Shown in pieces: positions 9,465 to 19,174 of a stretch of DNA of 47,731 nt. A model generated the notes under the pieces. It worked only from the letters and a program-made list of their open reading frames with translations, was not told where the DNA came from and did no database searches. Location: the NCBI GenBank assembly GCA_025210965.1, contig JAOAQY010000159.1, forward strand, positions 1 to 47,731, in the 5' to 3' direction. This stretch comes from Tissierellales bacterium. Lineage in GTDB: Bacteria; Bacillota; Clostridia; Tissierellales; JAOAQY01. Position numbers and translations under genes: made by a program. Position 1 is the first letter of the stretch. Each line of letters opens with the position of its first letter.

Positions 9465-9480
9465 TAAGCGCTATTTTTTT
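9454..9480 (+). terminator. Terminator of the two-component operon
   Basis: A 7-bp stem, TAGCGCT (9454-9460) with AGCGCTA (9467-9473), and a 6-base loop are followed by seven T (9474-9480). The regulator's stop codon lies in the loop. The 3' arm overlaps the stop codon of the convergent yibE/F-like gene. Confidence 0.85.
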
Positions 9481-10688
9481 GATTTTTTGATTTTCCTAAC
9501 TTTATTAGTTCTATTTTTGATATACACAACTGCCGTAGCTGGTATAGCACAAACTAGTCCTATACTTCCCGCAAGTGCTCTTATTATCTCCGACGCCATT
9601 TGATCCATATTCATTATAACAAATGGTGATATTTGATAAGCTAAAAATAGTAGCAATATCTGTATAGAACCACCTACATATGCAAGTATAAGTGTATTTG
9701 ACATAGAACCCATAACATCTCTACCAACATTCATACCAGATTTAAAAAGCTCTGCATTGCTTATTTTAGGGTGTATAGTCTCTATTTCGTTCATAGCCGA
9801 AGCCATACTCATAGCAACGTCCATAACAGCTCCTAGAGCCCCTATTATGATTCCTGCAAACAAAAGACCTTGATAATCCATATTCCTATGCTGTGGTATA
9901 TATGCAAGCAATTGTGCATCTTCATTTCCTAGACCTGTAAGCTGCGCCCACTGACCAAAGAAAATTGCAACGCAGCCAGCTATTACAACTCCCGCGATAG
10001 TTCCCATTATAGCAGTAGCTGTTTTCTTATTTCTACCACTAACTAGCATCAATGTAAACACCGATGTTATGGATGCTATACCTACAGCAACTAATATAGG
10101 AGAAAATCCACGTAATACCAGTGGCAGCATAACACAAAATATCATAAATATGGTAAAAATAAGTGTAGCTATTGATTTTAGACCTTTTTGTCGGCCAATC
10201 AATATCACTAAAACTGCAAACAATATTACAATAAGATAAATTGGAACTTCTCTAGATCTTCCGAAAAGTCTCAATCCTTCGATAGTACCATCTTCATACT
10301 CAGTGTAATACATTATTATACTCTCGCCCTTTTTATATATTATATTGTAAGGCATAACCATTTCTATAGTATTTCTAATAGTAAAAATTTCTCCTTTGTG
10401 CTTTGTATTAGATAACCTTACCTTTAAATTTTGATACCTAATATCTGACTCTATGGGCAGATTTGGTCTTACTTCATTAGTATCATCATATACTATGTCT
10501 ATAATTTTAGCCTTTACAACATGCTCTCTAAGACGAACTTCTTCTTCAAAATGCTGTTTAAGTCCTGCTTCTCTGTCAAAATCACTATCACTATTATCTC
10601 CACTTGCCAAAACTGCTCCAAGCGGAAACATCATTGCAAATACAATCAATAAATATATGACCCTATGTATTTTACACTTCAATTTCAT
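9471..10688 (-). CDS. YibE/F-family polytopic membrane protein
   Basis: A 405-residue protein of the YibE/F family (PF07907). It has an N-terminal signal or first helix (about 9-28), an extracytoplasmic beta-rich stretch of about 110 residues, then seven or eight membrane helices from about residue 148. The conserved core has 'GALGAVMDVAMSMASAMNE' (about 282-300) followed by 'FKSGMNVGRDVMGSMSNTLILAYVG', the most characteristic family segment. The C-terminus is a short lysine-rich cytoplasmic tail. Function is not established; a transporter or channel role is commonly assumed from topology. It is monocistronic, facing the two-component operon end to end with a 6-base gap. Confidence 0.9.
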   Translation of the reverse strand: MKLKCKIHRVIYLLIVFAMMFPLGAVLASGDNSDSDFDREAGLKQHFEEEVRLREHVVKAKIIDIVYDDTNEVRPNLPIESDIRYQNLKVRLSNTKHKGEIFTIRNTIEMVMPYNIIYKKGESIIMYYTEYEDGTIEGLRLFGRSREVPIYLIVILFAVLVILIGRQKGLKSIATLIFTIFMIFCVMLPLVLRGFSPILVAVGIASITSVFTLMLVSGRNKKTATAIMGTIAGVVIAGCVAIFFGQWAQLTGLGNEDAQLLAYIPQHRNMDYQGLLFAGIIIGALGAVMDVAMSMASAMNEIETIHPKISNAELFKSGMNVGRDVMGSMSNTLILAYVGGSIQILLLFLAYQISPFVIMNMDQMASEIIRALAGSIGLVCAIPATAVVYIKNRTNKVRKIKKSKK

Positions 10689-10774
10689 ATCATCGACTCC
10701 ATTTCACTCTATTATATGCTCTTTTAGATTTGTAGCAACAACAACATGTTTTATTCACTACATCTCTCTTTTTC

Positions 10775-10823
10775 TCAATTAGCTTTTCTCAATTAGCTTT
10801 TTCAATTAGCTTTTTCAATTAGC
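10775..10823. repeat. Short tandem repeat, four copies of TCAATTAGC
   Basis: Copies start at 10775, 10789, 10802 and 10815, so the period is 13-14 bases, with T-rich spacers. It lies between the nucleotidase terminator and the YibE/F gene start, and is non-coding on both strands. Confidence 0.85.
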
Positions 10824-10824
10824 G

Positions 10825-10855
10825 AAAAAGAACCTGAGGTCTTCGCCCCAGGTTC
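10825..10855 (-). terminator. Terminator of the 5'-nucleotidase gene
   Basis: GAACCTG (10855-10849 on the minus strand) pairs with CAGGTTC (10836-10830), extended inward by two GC pairs and a wobble, then five T (10829-10825). Confidence 0.85.
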
Positions 10856-10900
10856 TCCTACCTACCCCATGCTATAATTCAAAATTCGTTTCGTTCAATC

Positions 10901-12817
10901 CTATTTGCTAGGAACTTTTAACTGTTGTCCAACATGAATCATGTTCACGTCTTTTAAGTTATTTAATTCACCTAACTCTTTATAAGTCATACCGAATTTT
11001 TCAGCGATTTTCCAAAGAACATCACCTGATTGTACAGTATATACTGTGTAAGAAGCATCTGCTTTTTCTTTTTGAGCATTTACTTTAGTAGCTTCTTGAT
11101 CTTCTGAAGCTGACTCTTTAACTTCCTCTTTAGCTACTTCTTTAACTTCTTCTTTTTTAGGTTCTTCTTTAGCTACCTCTGTAGCGTCTGTTTTGCCTTC
11201 TACATTTACTTCATAATCAACAACTTCTGGAGTTACAGTACCTTTTTCTTTGATGTAATCAGCCATAGCATCTCTGATTGGAACCATAAGATTCTTTGGA
11301 TTTTTACCTTTAGAGAAATCGTATCCGTCTGCTCCTGGATTTTCTACCAAGAAGTCATTTGAAACAACTTTGTAGTACTTGTCTGCTTCGATTGGAGTTC
11401 CATCTTCAAGAGTAATTTTTACAATTCTCTCACCAGCTGCTTTACTCATGTCATATTCTACATAAAGACCTGAGAATGATCCAGCTTTAGCATTTTCTGG
11501 TTGTAAACCATTGTCGATATTCATCTTAAGATCTGCACCAGTTATTTCGATTGTGTATAGTGTATTGTCAAAAGGCATGATTTCATACATAAGTCCCATT
11601 GTCAAATCACCTTTTGGCATATCTCTTCTAAGTCCACCACCATTTTGGATAGCGATTGGAGCATCAGCTAATTCTCCCATCAATTTACAAACAAATGAGC
11701 CTAAAGCTGTTGTTTTGTTAACCGATGTGTCATGTCCAAATGTTTCAATAGCAACACCAACTTTTTCATGCATAATTGGCTTTAACTCTTCTTCCCACTT
11801 AGCATAAGTTTTAGTTCCTTCTTCGCTAGCAACTATATCTCCACTACGCTTGTATAATAAGTCGATAGATGGTGTAGCAACTACTGTTCCATCTTCTTTA
11901 AATTCTACTGACATTTTACCCATTGCACGTCCATACTTGTAAGCCTGTACAACTGGCATTTTTTCAACATAACCTGCTACAGTTTGGTGTGAGTGACCAG
12001 AAATAACTCCGTTAAGTCCTTCAACTTTAGCTAATTCTACCATTTCTTCACCTGTTACAGGAATAGTAGGATCGCTACCATATTTATCTTGCCATGATGG
12101 CACGTGAGTAAGTGCAAATATTGCATCTGGAGTTCCCTCTTCTGCTTTACCTGCTTTTAAGAATTCAACCCACTCTTTAGCAGTTTCTGCTGCGTTTTTG
12201 ATATCTAAACCTTTAAGGCTTTTAGCACTTGTAGACTCTAAAGTATATACTGTAGAAAGTCCTATAAATGCAATTTTCTTTCCGTTTTTCTCAACAATTT
12301 GGTAAGGTTTAGCCCAAGCTGGAGTCTTACCAGTTGCTTCTTCTACAACGTTAGCTGCCAAGAATGAGAAATCTCCTCTTTCTTGCCATTCTTTCATATA
12401 GCTTGTACCCCAGTCAAATTCGTGGTTACCAACAGCTGATACTTCAACGTTCATAGCTTTGAACATATCATTTACTGGCTTACCATAAGTAAGATTTGAC
12501 ATAGCTGAACCTTGGTAGTTATCTCCACCAGATACAACAATTGTGTTCTCATTTGCAGCTTGCTTTTCGTTAGCTACAGCTATCATTTTAGCCATACCAA
12601 CATTCTTTCCGCTCTCTTTCAAGTTTCCGTGGAAGTCATTGAAAGTAACGATGTCAATTACATTTGATGCTACCTCTGCTTTTACTTCTTTTTTCTCTGT
12701 TGCTGCTGTAGTCGTTTCAGCTTTAGTTGTTTCAGTTGCAAACGCTACAGGTGCAAACGACGTACCTACCATAGCTGAAACCAATAAAGCAGCTAGTATT
12801 GTCTTAAACTTTTTCAT
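10901..12817 (-). CDS. Exported UshA-type 5'-nucleotidase / cyclic phosphodiesterase with C-terminal LysM
   Basis: A 638-residue secreted metallophosphoesterase. Signal peptide residues 1-27 (ending 'APVAFA') are followed by a Thr/Glu-rich spacer. The catalytic domain has dimetal motifs 'FNDFHGNL', 'VVSGGDNYQGS', 'AVGNHEFDWG' and 'GVISGHSHQT'. The 5'-nucleotidase C-terminal domain includes 'IQNGGGLRRDMPKGDLT' and 'FDNTLYTIEITGADL'. A Glu/Lys-rich linker leads to a C-terminal LysM motif ('YTVQSGDVLWKIAEKFG'), which should hold it to peptidoglycan. The family hydrolyses extracellular nucleotides for purine and phosphate scavenging. The start is 12817, after GGGGAGGA, not the longer reading. The LysM end rather than a sortase or SLH anchor is a lineage choice worth noting. 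Confidence 0.95.
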   Translation of the reverse strand: MKKFKTILAALLVSAMVGTSFAPVAFATETTKAETTTAATEKKEVKAEVASNVIDIVTFNDFHGNLKESGKNVGMAKMIAVANEKQAANENTIVVSGGDNYQGSAMSNLTYGKPVNDMFKAMNVEVSAVGNHEFDWGTSYMKEWQERGDFSFLAANVVEEATGKTPAWAKPYQIVEKNGKKIAFIGLSTVYTLESTSAKSLKGLDIKNAAETAKEWVEFLKAGKAEEGTPDAIFALTHVPSWQDKYGSDPTIPVTGEEMVELAKVEGLNGVISGHSHQTVAGYVEKMPVVQAYKYGRAMGKMSVEFKEDGTVVATPSIDLLYKRSGDIVASEEGTKTYAKWEEELKPIMHEKVGVAIETFGHDTSVNKTTALGSFVCKLMGELADAPIAIQNGGGLRRDMPKGDLTMGLMYEIMPFDNTLYTIEITGADLKMNIDNGLQPENAKAGSFSGLYVEYDMSKAAGERIVKITLEDGTPIEADKYYKVVSNDFLVENPGADGYDFSKGKNPKNLMVPIRDAMADYIKEKGTVTPEVVDYEVNVEGKTDATEVAKEEPKKEEVKEVAKEEVKESASEDQEATKVNAQKEKADASYTVYTVQSGDVLWKIAEKFGMTYKELGELNNLKDVNMIHVGQQLKVPSK

Positions 12818-13007
12818 TCTACATCCTCCCCAACAAATAAGATTGAACGCAAATCGCGCTATCCTCATTTTACACAAAAATTACTAATTCTTCAACTAAA
12901 TACGGTAAATTATCAAAAAATGATATCCATTATCAGTAACCGCTTTCCTCTAAGTTGACATCTGTCACTTGCCCCATTGCTAAAACACCATTTTTTAATC
13001 TATATCT

Positions 13008-13067
13008 CAATACATCCTCACTACGTTTAACACATCTTTACTGCTTTTAACACATCCTTACTGCCAC
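13008..13067. repeat. Three imperfect 20-base tandem repeats
   Basis: Units begin at 13008, 13028 and 13048. The last two differ at few positions (core TAACACATCTTTACTG against TAACACATCCTTACTG). They end just upstream of the promoter at 13082-13109. Confidence 0.8.
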
Positions 13068-13081
13068 TTTTTACCTATAAC

Positions 13082-13109
13082 TTGCATTTCCACATCTATC
13101 TGCTATAAT
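13082..13109 (+). promoter_or_regulatory. Promoter of the 32-residue membrane peptide gene
   Basis: TTGCAT (13082-13087), a 16-base spacer, and TATAAT (13104-13109) preceded by TG-C, an extended -10 element. It lies 36 bases upstream of the start codon and faces the small gene. Confidence 0.75.
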
Positions 13110-13145
13110 ATTTTCATTGGATATTATAATAAAGGAGTGAATAAA

Positions 13146-13884
<739 letters not shown>

Positions 13885-13950
13885 TTAATGAGCTATGCTC
13901 AAAATTACAAAAAAATATACAGCTAGTAAAAGCCAAGTCACAAAAAAACA

Positions 13951-13980
13951 ACTTGCTAAAAACTAACTTACTAAAAACTA
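13951..13980. repeat. Two tandem 15-base repeats
   Basis: Units at 13951-13965 and 13966-13980 differ at one base (ACTTGCTAAAAACTA and ACTTACTAAAAACTA). They lie between upp and rpiB and abut the rpiB stop. Confidence 0.85.
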
Positions 13981-14406
13981 ACCTTCGATTTTGCCAACAC
14001 GTCTAGCGTGACGACCACCTTCGAATTCTGTATTAAGCCAAGTATCAATAATTTCAAATGCCAAATCTCTACCTACAACTCTGCCACCTATAGATATCAT
14101 ATTTGCATTATTATGTGCTCTAGACATTCTAGCAGAATAAACATCACTACAAATAGCGCATCTTATTCCTGGAACCTTATTAGCAGATATTCCTATGCCT
14201 ATACCAGTTCCGCAAACCAAAATAGCAAGTTCAACTTCCTCTGCAATGACACCATTAGCTACTTTTTTACCTATTTCTGGATAGTCTACAGAATCCTCAC
14301 TATAAGTTCCATAATCTTTTACATCAAACCCTTTTTCCTCTAGATGCGCTCTCAAATGCTCTTTAAGTTCAAATCCACCATGATCACTACCAATACCAAT
14401 TTTCAT
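13978..14406 (-). CDS. rpiB: Ribose 5-phosphate isomerase B
   Basis: A 142-residue isomerase interconverting ribose 5-phosphate and ribulose 5-phosphate (pentose phosphate pathway). The start 'MKIGIGSDHGGFELKEHL' and the active-site Cys segment 'VCGTGIGIGISANK' are canonical, followed by 'ARMSRAHNNANMISIGGR'. GAGGAGG precedes the ATG. In many Clostridia a protein phosphatase gene (ywlE) sits between sua5 and rpiB; it is absent here. Confidence 0.97.
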   Translation of the reverse strand: MKIGIGSDHGGFELKEHLRAHLEEKGFDVKDYGTYSEDSVDYPEIGKKVANGVIAEEVELAILVCGTGIGIGISANKVPGIRCAICSDVYSARMSRAHNNANMISIGGRVVGRDLAFEIIDTWLNTEFEGGRHARRVGKIEG

Positions 14407-14487
14407 CGAATGCTGCCTCCTCTAAATTTAATAAAATAAATGTAGCAAAATCTATCTAAACTATACCCAAACCCATCTAAACGATGC

Positions 14488-15543
14488 CTAATCTATAACA
14501 ATTACTTGCCCCGCTGCCGCCTTTTTCAAGCGATTCATCGTTGCAAGATTGATACCCAATTGATTCAATCCCTCAGCCAAAATAACATCCACACCTAATT
14601 GATCGAATTCTCTTAATCTCTTAAATAACCTAGAAGATAAACTTATAGGATTTGATCTATCTCCCAATATCAGTTGAAGTCTTTCACCATAACTTTCACT
14701 AGTTTCAGCAGTCGAAAGTATTCCTGGTTTCTTGCCCTCTTTTACATAATCATCGTACACTTTAGATATACCTGTTGAAAGTTTATCTAAATCACTAGAA
14801 GTGTAAATTATGACCTCTGCCTCTGGTGAATAATGCTTGTATTTTTGTCCCGGTGATCTCGGAACTGCATCCGATACACCATACTCTAGCGCAGGATCTA
14901 AGCTCACCTTTTCAAATACTCCTCTAAGATCCTCAGCAGTTATTCCGCCTGGTCTAAGTATCATCAGTTCATCACCTGAAACATCAACAACAGTAGATTC
15001 TACTCCATATCCAGCATCTCCGCCGTCTATTATCATATCTACCCTTCCATCCATATCCTCTACAACATGGCTTGCTATTGTAGGACTTGGTTTTCCCGAT
15101 GTATTTGCACTAGGTGCAGCTACAGGTACCCCTGCTTCTTTTATAAGCTCTAAGGCGATTTTATGATTCGGCATTCGAATCGCTACAGTATCAAGTCCTC
15201 CTGTAATAGAATCCAAAACCAATTTACTCTTCTTAAATACTATAGTAAGTGGACCTGGCCAAAATTTTTCCATAAGTCTCTCAGCTCCATCAGATACAGA
15301 CTCTACCAACGAATCCAAATCTTCTCTGCGAGCTATATGAACTATCAGCGGATTATCAGAAGGTCTTCCCTTTGCCTTGTATATAGACATAGCTGCTTTT
15401 TCATCAAGTGCATTTGCACCTAATCCGTAAACCGTTTCTGTTGGGAATGCAACCAGTCCCCCATTTCTCAATATATCGCCTGCTTCTTCTATGGCTTTTT
15501 TATCTATATTATCTTGGGTCATTTTTACAATCTTTGTTTCCAT
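14488..15543 (-). CDS. sua5: Threonylcarbamoyl-AMP synthase, long Sua5 form
   Basis: A 351-residue protein that makes threonylcarbamoyl-AMP from threonine, bicarbonate and ATP, the first step of the t6A modification of ANN-reading tRNAs. The YrdC domain spans about 15-205 ('GGLVAFPTETVYGLGANA', 'KAKGRPSDNPLIVHI', 'VAAPSANTSGKPSPT'). A linker with 'RSPGQKYKHYSPEA' leads to the C-terminal Sua5 domain (about 230-350). The start at 15543 (ATG) is 7 bases from GAGGTG; a GTG at 15549 would be only one base from it. Confidence 0.96.
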   Translation of the reverse strand: METKIVKMTQDNIDKKAIEEAGDILRNGGLVAFPTETVYGLGANALDEKAAMSIYKAKGRPSDNPLIVHIARREDLDSLVESVSDGAERLMEKFWPGPLTIVFKKSKLVLDSITGGLDTVAIRMPNHKIALELIKEAGVPVAAPSANTSGKPSPTIASHVVEDMDGRVDMIIDGGDAGYGVESTVVDVSGDELMILRPGGITAEDLRGVFEKVSLDPALEYGVSDAVPRSPGQKYKHYSPEAEVIIYTSSDLDKLSTGISKVYDDYVKEGKKPGILSTAETSESYGERLQLILGDRSNPISLSSRLFKRLREFDQLGVDVILAEGLNQLGINLATMNRLKKAAAGQVIVID

Positions 15544-15642
15544 ATCCACTCACCTCAACTCTTATAGATCTCATTTCAAATAAAATTCCGATCAAAATAC
15601 AATTTTTCTCCCCTAAACTTCTTCAGTTAACCTATTGTCCGT

Positions 15643-15673
15643 AAAAAAACCAGGAATACAGCTCCCCTGGTTT
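15643..15673 (-). terminator. Terminator after the CPA2 antiporter gene
   Basis: AACCAGG (15673-15667, minus strand) pairs with CCTGGTT (15654-15648), then a run of T down to 15643. The 5' arm overlaps the antiporter's stop codon. Confidence 0.85.
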
Positions 15674-16850
15674 AAGCACTCTCTTTTAATTTCTTTTCAC
15701 CCTTAAATGAAGCCTTAAGCATAATAGGAGTTACAATTGTCGATACTAATACTAACAATATAATAGATGTGAAAATCTCATGACCTATTATATTCATCTT
15801 TAGTCCCAAATTAGTAACAATCAACGCAACCTCTGCCCTAGGAATCATACCAATTCCGACCTGTAACGATTCCCGAGTAGAAAATTTGGAAACCCTAGCT
15901 CCAACAAAGCACCCTACTAGTTTACCTGCAATAGCCGCAATGATGATAGCAATAGCCACCCCTAGCGACTCGCTAAGTCCATCGAAATTAACGCTTAGCC
16001 CAATATTTACAAAAAATACTGGAGTAAATAACACATATGCAATACGCTGTGTTTCACTAGACACTCTATTTCTATAAGAAGTCGTCGAAAATACTACTCC
16101 TGTGAAATAAGCTCCTATTATAGCTGCTACCCCTAATTCCTCTGCTAAAACTGACATTACAAAGCAAAAAACAAGGGCTAATTGCAAAATAGTATTACCT
16201 CTATTTAAGTATCTATGGTACTTTTTCATCATCCTAACAAAAAGCACTCCTACAAAAAATGTCAATGTAAAAAATCCTATAATCTGTATAAGAACTAGGT
16301 ATACACTAGATCCAGAATCAGGACTTATCATCCCAACTGTAATAGTAAGTAGTATGATACCTAGCACATCGTCAATAATAGCCGCACCAAGTATTCCTAT
16401 ACCTACCTTAGTTCTTAGCTGTTCCAATTCTCTAAGTGCCTGAACAGTAATACTTACACTAGTTGCAGTAAGTATTATCCCCACAAACAATCTCTCATTA
16501 AAACTAGAACTAGGTTCCGCAATCATTACCGCTAGGAAACCAAATAAAAGTGGTGTCAAAACACCTCCGATAGCTATGAGAGATGAAGACTTCCCTGAAG
16601 CCTTCAAATCCTTGAGATCCGTTTCCAATCCTGCTATAAACATAAGAAGTATTACCCCGATTTCTGCAAAATGAGCAATAAATGAAGATTGACCAATCAA
16701 TCCAATAACCGCAGGTCCAATTATCACTCCAACTAAAATTTGTCCCAAAACACTTGGTTGCTTAAGTTTTTGTGCTAAAAAACCACCTAAATTTGCAAAT
16801 ACCAAAATTACTACTAAGTCGATCAAAAATTCGGATCCCCCATGTTCCAT
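15672..16850 (-). CDS. CPA2-family Na+ or K+/H+ antiporter (NapA/GerN/KefB-like membrane domain)
   Basis: A 392-residue membrane protein with 11-13 hydrophobic helices and no RCK/TrkA tail, so it is the short NapA/GerN type. Supporting motifs are 'LVVILVFANLGGFLAQKLKQPSVLGQILVGVIIGP' at the N-terminus (given in part: F-A-N-L-G-G-F-L-A), 'GAAIIDDVLGIILL' with the paired aspartates of the ion site, and 'GMIPRAEVALIV' near the C-terminus. It exchanges protons for monovalent cations; selectivity is not predictable. The start at 16850 is 9 bases from AAGGAG; the ATG at 16859 touches that site. It follows a 60-residue membrane protein by 18 bases, probably as one unit. Confidence 0.9.
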   Translation of the reverse strand: MEHGGSEFLIDLVVILVFANLGGFLAQKLKQPSVLGQILVGVIIGPAVIGLIGQSSFIAHFAEIGVILLMFIAGLETDLKDLKASGKSSSLIAIGGVLTPLLFGFLAVMIAEPSSSFNERLFVGIILTATSVSITVQALRELEQLRTKVGIGILGAAIIDDVLGIILLTITVGMISPDSGSSVYLVLIQIIGFFTLTFFVGVLFVRMMKKYHRYLNRGNTILQLALVFCFVMSVLAEELGVAAIIGAYFTGVVFSTTSYRNRVSSETQRIAYVLFTPVFFVNIGLSVNFDGLSESLGVAIAIIIAAIAGKLVGCFVGARVSKFSTRESLQVGIGMIPRAEVALIVTNLGLKMNIIGHEIFTSIILLVLVSTIVTPIMLKASFKGEKKLKESA

Positions 16851-16868
16851 CTCGTTCATCTCCTTAAA

Positions 16869-17051
16869 TTAGCCTACATGCACTCCCCAGAAAAACTCCT
16901 CTTCTAACTCTAAATTCTGATCTGTGTTGTGGTCCATAGGTGTCATTTTTAATGGTTGGACTGTATGGTGTCTAAGACCCAATACCAATCCCAAAAATAC
17001 TGCGACTACTAAAGCATCTCTCAAAAGGTGCCTTTTACTTATTCGGTGCAT
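16869..17051 (-). CDS. 60-residue single-pass membrane protein, unknown
   Basis: A small protein with a basic N-terminus ('MHRISKRHLLRD'), one helix ('ALVVAVFLGLVLGL') and a His/Met/Asp-rich outer tail ending 'EEEFFWGVHVG'. I do not recognise the family. The start at 17051 is 9 bases from AGGAG, whereas the ATG at 17060 touches it, the same arrangement as in the next gene. Position directly upstream of the antiporter gene (18 bases) suggests shared expression, possibly a small accessory subunit. Confidence 0.65.
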   Translation of the reverse strand: MHRISKRHLLRDALVVAVFLGLVLGLRHHTVQPLKMTPMDHNTDQNLELEEEFFWGVHVG

Positions 17052-17078
17052 CCATTTCATCTCCTACTATTAAACTAA

Positions 17079-18155
17079 CTAAAGCTCATCATCTAAATGA
17101 TTTAATTTATCTGTTTGCTCCTGCGTAGTAAGTGCATCAATCATCTCATTGATTTCACCATCTAAAAACGCGTCTAATTTATAAACAGTCATATTAATTC
17201 TATGATCTGTGATTCTACCTTGTGGGAAATTGTAAGTTCTAATCTTAGCACTACGATCTCCTGATCCTACCTGGCTCTTACGCTCAGCAGCAATCTCTGC
17301 TTGTTGCTCACTTTGATACTTCTCATAAAGTCTAGCCTTAAGTATTTTAAGTGCCTTATCTCTATTTTTCAGCTGAGATTTCTCATCTTGCATAGAAACC
17401 ACTATTCCTGTTGGAATATGAGTCATACGAACAGCTGAATCTGTAGTATTTACACATTGTCCACCATTACCTGATGCACGGAACACATCAATCTTTAAGT
17501 CATTTGGGTTTACATCAACTTCCACATCATCAACCTCTGGAAGTACAGCTACTGTTGCTGTAGATGTGTGTATACGTCCACTTGACTCTGTCGCCGGAAC
17601 TCTCTGAACTCTGTGAACTCCACTCTCGTACTTAAGTCTGCTATACGCACCGCTTCCCTTTATAAGTGCTATAACTTCCTTAACACCACCAACACCAGTG
17701 TCGCTCATACTCATTATCTCGATTTTCCATCTATTTCTCTCTGCAAATCTAGAGTACATACGGAACAAATCGCCAGCAAAAATACCAGCTTCATCTCCAC
17801 CTGCTCCTGCTCTGATTTCCAAAATAACGTTTTTATCATCATTAGGATCTTGTGGTATAAGTAATAATTTAATTTCATGCTCTAGTTCTGGCAAACTCTT
17901 CTTAAGACTATTTATTTCTTCCTTAAGCATCTCTACCATTTCTTCGTCACTTTCAATCTTAACCATCTCAAGATTTTCTTCTAACGCTTCTTCCGCCTGC
18001 TTAAATTCACCGTATTTTTTAACAATCGGCTCTAAATTAGCATGCTCTTTAATCAATTTTTGCCACTCTGTAATATTGGCAATAACATTTGGATCGGCAA
18101 TTTTTTCTGTCAATTCTTCAAATCTATCTTGCAAAAAATCCATATTCTTCAACAT
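17079..18155 (-). CDS. prfA: Peptide chain release factor 1
   Basis: A 358-residue class I release factor that reads UAG and UAA. The catalytic GGQ is in '[18 protein letters not shown]', and the RF1-type codon-recognition region lies before it ('[18 protein letters not shown]'). The C-terminus '[21 protein letters not shown]' is standard. The start at 18155 (MLKNMDFL) follows GAAGGTG; the upstream ATG at 18173 lacks a site. It lies directly upstream-adjacent to prmC's product target: PrmC methylates the GGQ glutamine of this protein. Confidence 0.98.
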   Translation of the reverse strand: MLKNMDFLQDRFEELTEKIADPNVIANITEWQKLIKEHANLEPIVKKYGEFKQAEEALEENLEMVKIESDEEMVEMLKEEINSLKKSLPELEHEIKLLLIPQDPNDDKNVILEIRAGAGGDEAGIFAGDLFRMYSRFAERNRWKIEIMSMSDTGVGGVKEVIALIKGSGAYSRLKYESGVHRVQRVPATESSGRIHTSTATVAVLPEVDDVEVDVNPNDLKIDVFRASGNGGQCVNTTDSAVRMTHIPTGIVVSMQDEKSQLKNRDKALKILKARLYEKYQSEQQAEIAAERKSQVGSGDRSAKIRTYNFPQGRITDHRINMTVYKLDAFLDGEINEMIDALTTQEQTDKLNHLDDEL

Positions 18156-18242
18156 ACTTTCACCTTCTTTCATTCTATGAGCTCCTGATTTTCGCTCATC
18201 AACAACTCTCTTTCCCTAATTGAGTATATTATCATCTTTTAA

Positions 18243-19157
18243 CTACTTTGTCAATCTATACACTCCGGCCACAACTCTGTCTCTATCACCATAATCCTTC
18301 TTAATCTCAATATTTTCAAAATTATTTTTTAGTAATTCCGAAACACTTAATCCCTGATCATGTCCTATTTCATATGCCAATAATCCGCCACACTTAATCC
18401 ACTCTGTCGACTCTCTCGTTATTTTTCTATAAAAGTCCAGTCCATCAACTCCACCATCAAGTGCATTTTGCGGTTCAAAAGAACGCACCTCTTTCTGTAG
18501 CCCTTCAATTACCTCACTAGGTATATATGGTGGGTTTGACACTATTATATCAAAAATTTTACCATTTTCATCTTCTAAACTTGCTCTAAATTCTTTTAGC
18601 CCTTCAAATACATCGCTCTTTACTATATTGACGCAATCTTCTATCTCGAAGTTTAAAGCATTTTCCCGGGCAATATCTATAGCTCTATCATTTACATCTA
18701 CTGACCACGCCTCTACATTGAGCCCCATCTCCTTGACATAATACGCTAAGCTCAAAATTATGGCTCCAGATCCCGTTCCTATATCAAGTATTCTAATCTT
18801 ATCTTTTTGAGGCAGTTTGTAAACCTTTATCCAGTCCAATACATACTCAACTAATATTTCTGTATCAGGTCTAGGAACTAAAACATAATCATTTAATTTA
18901 AAATCAAGCCCCATAAATTCTTGATGACCAAGTATATATTGAATAGGTCTCCCTGTGCTTCTATCTTCTAGCAAGTTCTCGTATTCTCTATACTTTTCAT
19001 CACTAATCTCCAAATTGCCATTCATCATAAGATACAGTCGGTCGCAGTCTAGAATGTGTTCAAGTAGTAATCTAGACTCTAGTTTAGGATTATTGTACTC
19101 ACGCTTTATCAAAATTTTTTCACCAACACTTAGACATTCATTAATAGTTTTATTCAC
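18243..19157 (-). CDS. prmC: Release factor glutamine methyltransferase
   Basis: A 304-residue SAM-dependent enzyme that N5-methylates the GGQ glutamine of release factors. It has an N-terminal helical domain (to about 85), motif I 'RILDIGTGSGAIILSLA', and the catalytic 'IIVSNPPYIP' (NPPY). I take the GTG at 19157, which is 7 bases after GAGGAG; an upstream GTG at 19172 would contain that site. It follows tdk by 17 bases and precedes prfA, so it is in one operon with its substrate. Confidence 0.96.
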   Translation of the reverse strand: MNKTINECLSVGEKILIKREYNNPKLESRLLLEHILDCDRLYLMMNGNLEISDEKYREYENLLEDRSTGRPIQYILGHQEFMGLDFKLNDYVLVPRPDTEILVEYVLDWIKVYKLPQKDKIRILDIGTGSGAIILSLAYYVKEMGLNVEAWSVDVNDRAIDIARENALNFEIEDCVNIVKSDVFEGLKEFRASLEDENGKIFDIIVSNPPYIPSEVIEGLQKEVRSFEPQNALDGGVDGLDFYRKITRESTEWIKCGGLLAYEIGHDQGLSVSELLKNNFENIEIKKDYGDRDRVVAGVYRLTK

Positions 19158-19174
19158 TAAAGTTCTCCTCACTT

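Larger units (their letters stand above)
12878..13145. other. Intergenic region with tandem repeat and promoter
   Basis: About 270 bases without a protein gene. It holds three imperfect 20-base tandem units (13008-13067, core TTAACACATC.TTACTG) and then the promoter of the small membrane peptide. I see nothing else supportable here. Confidence 0.6.
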
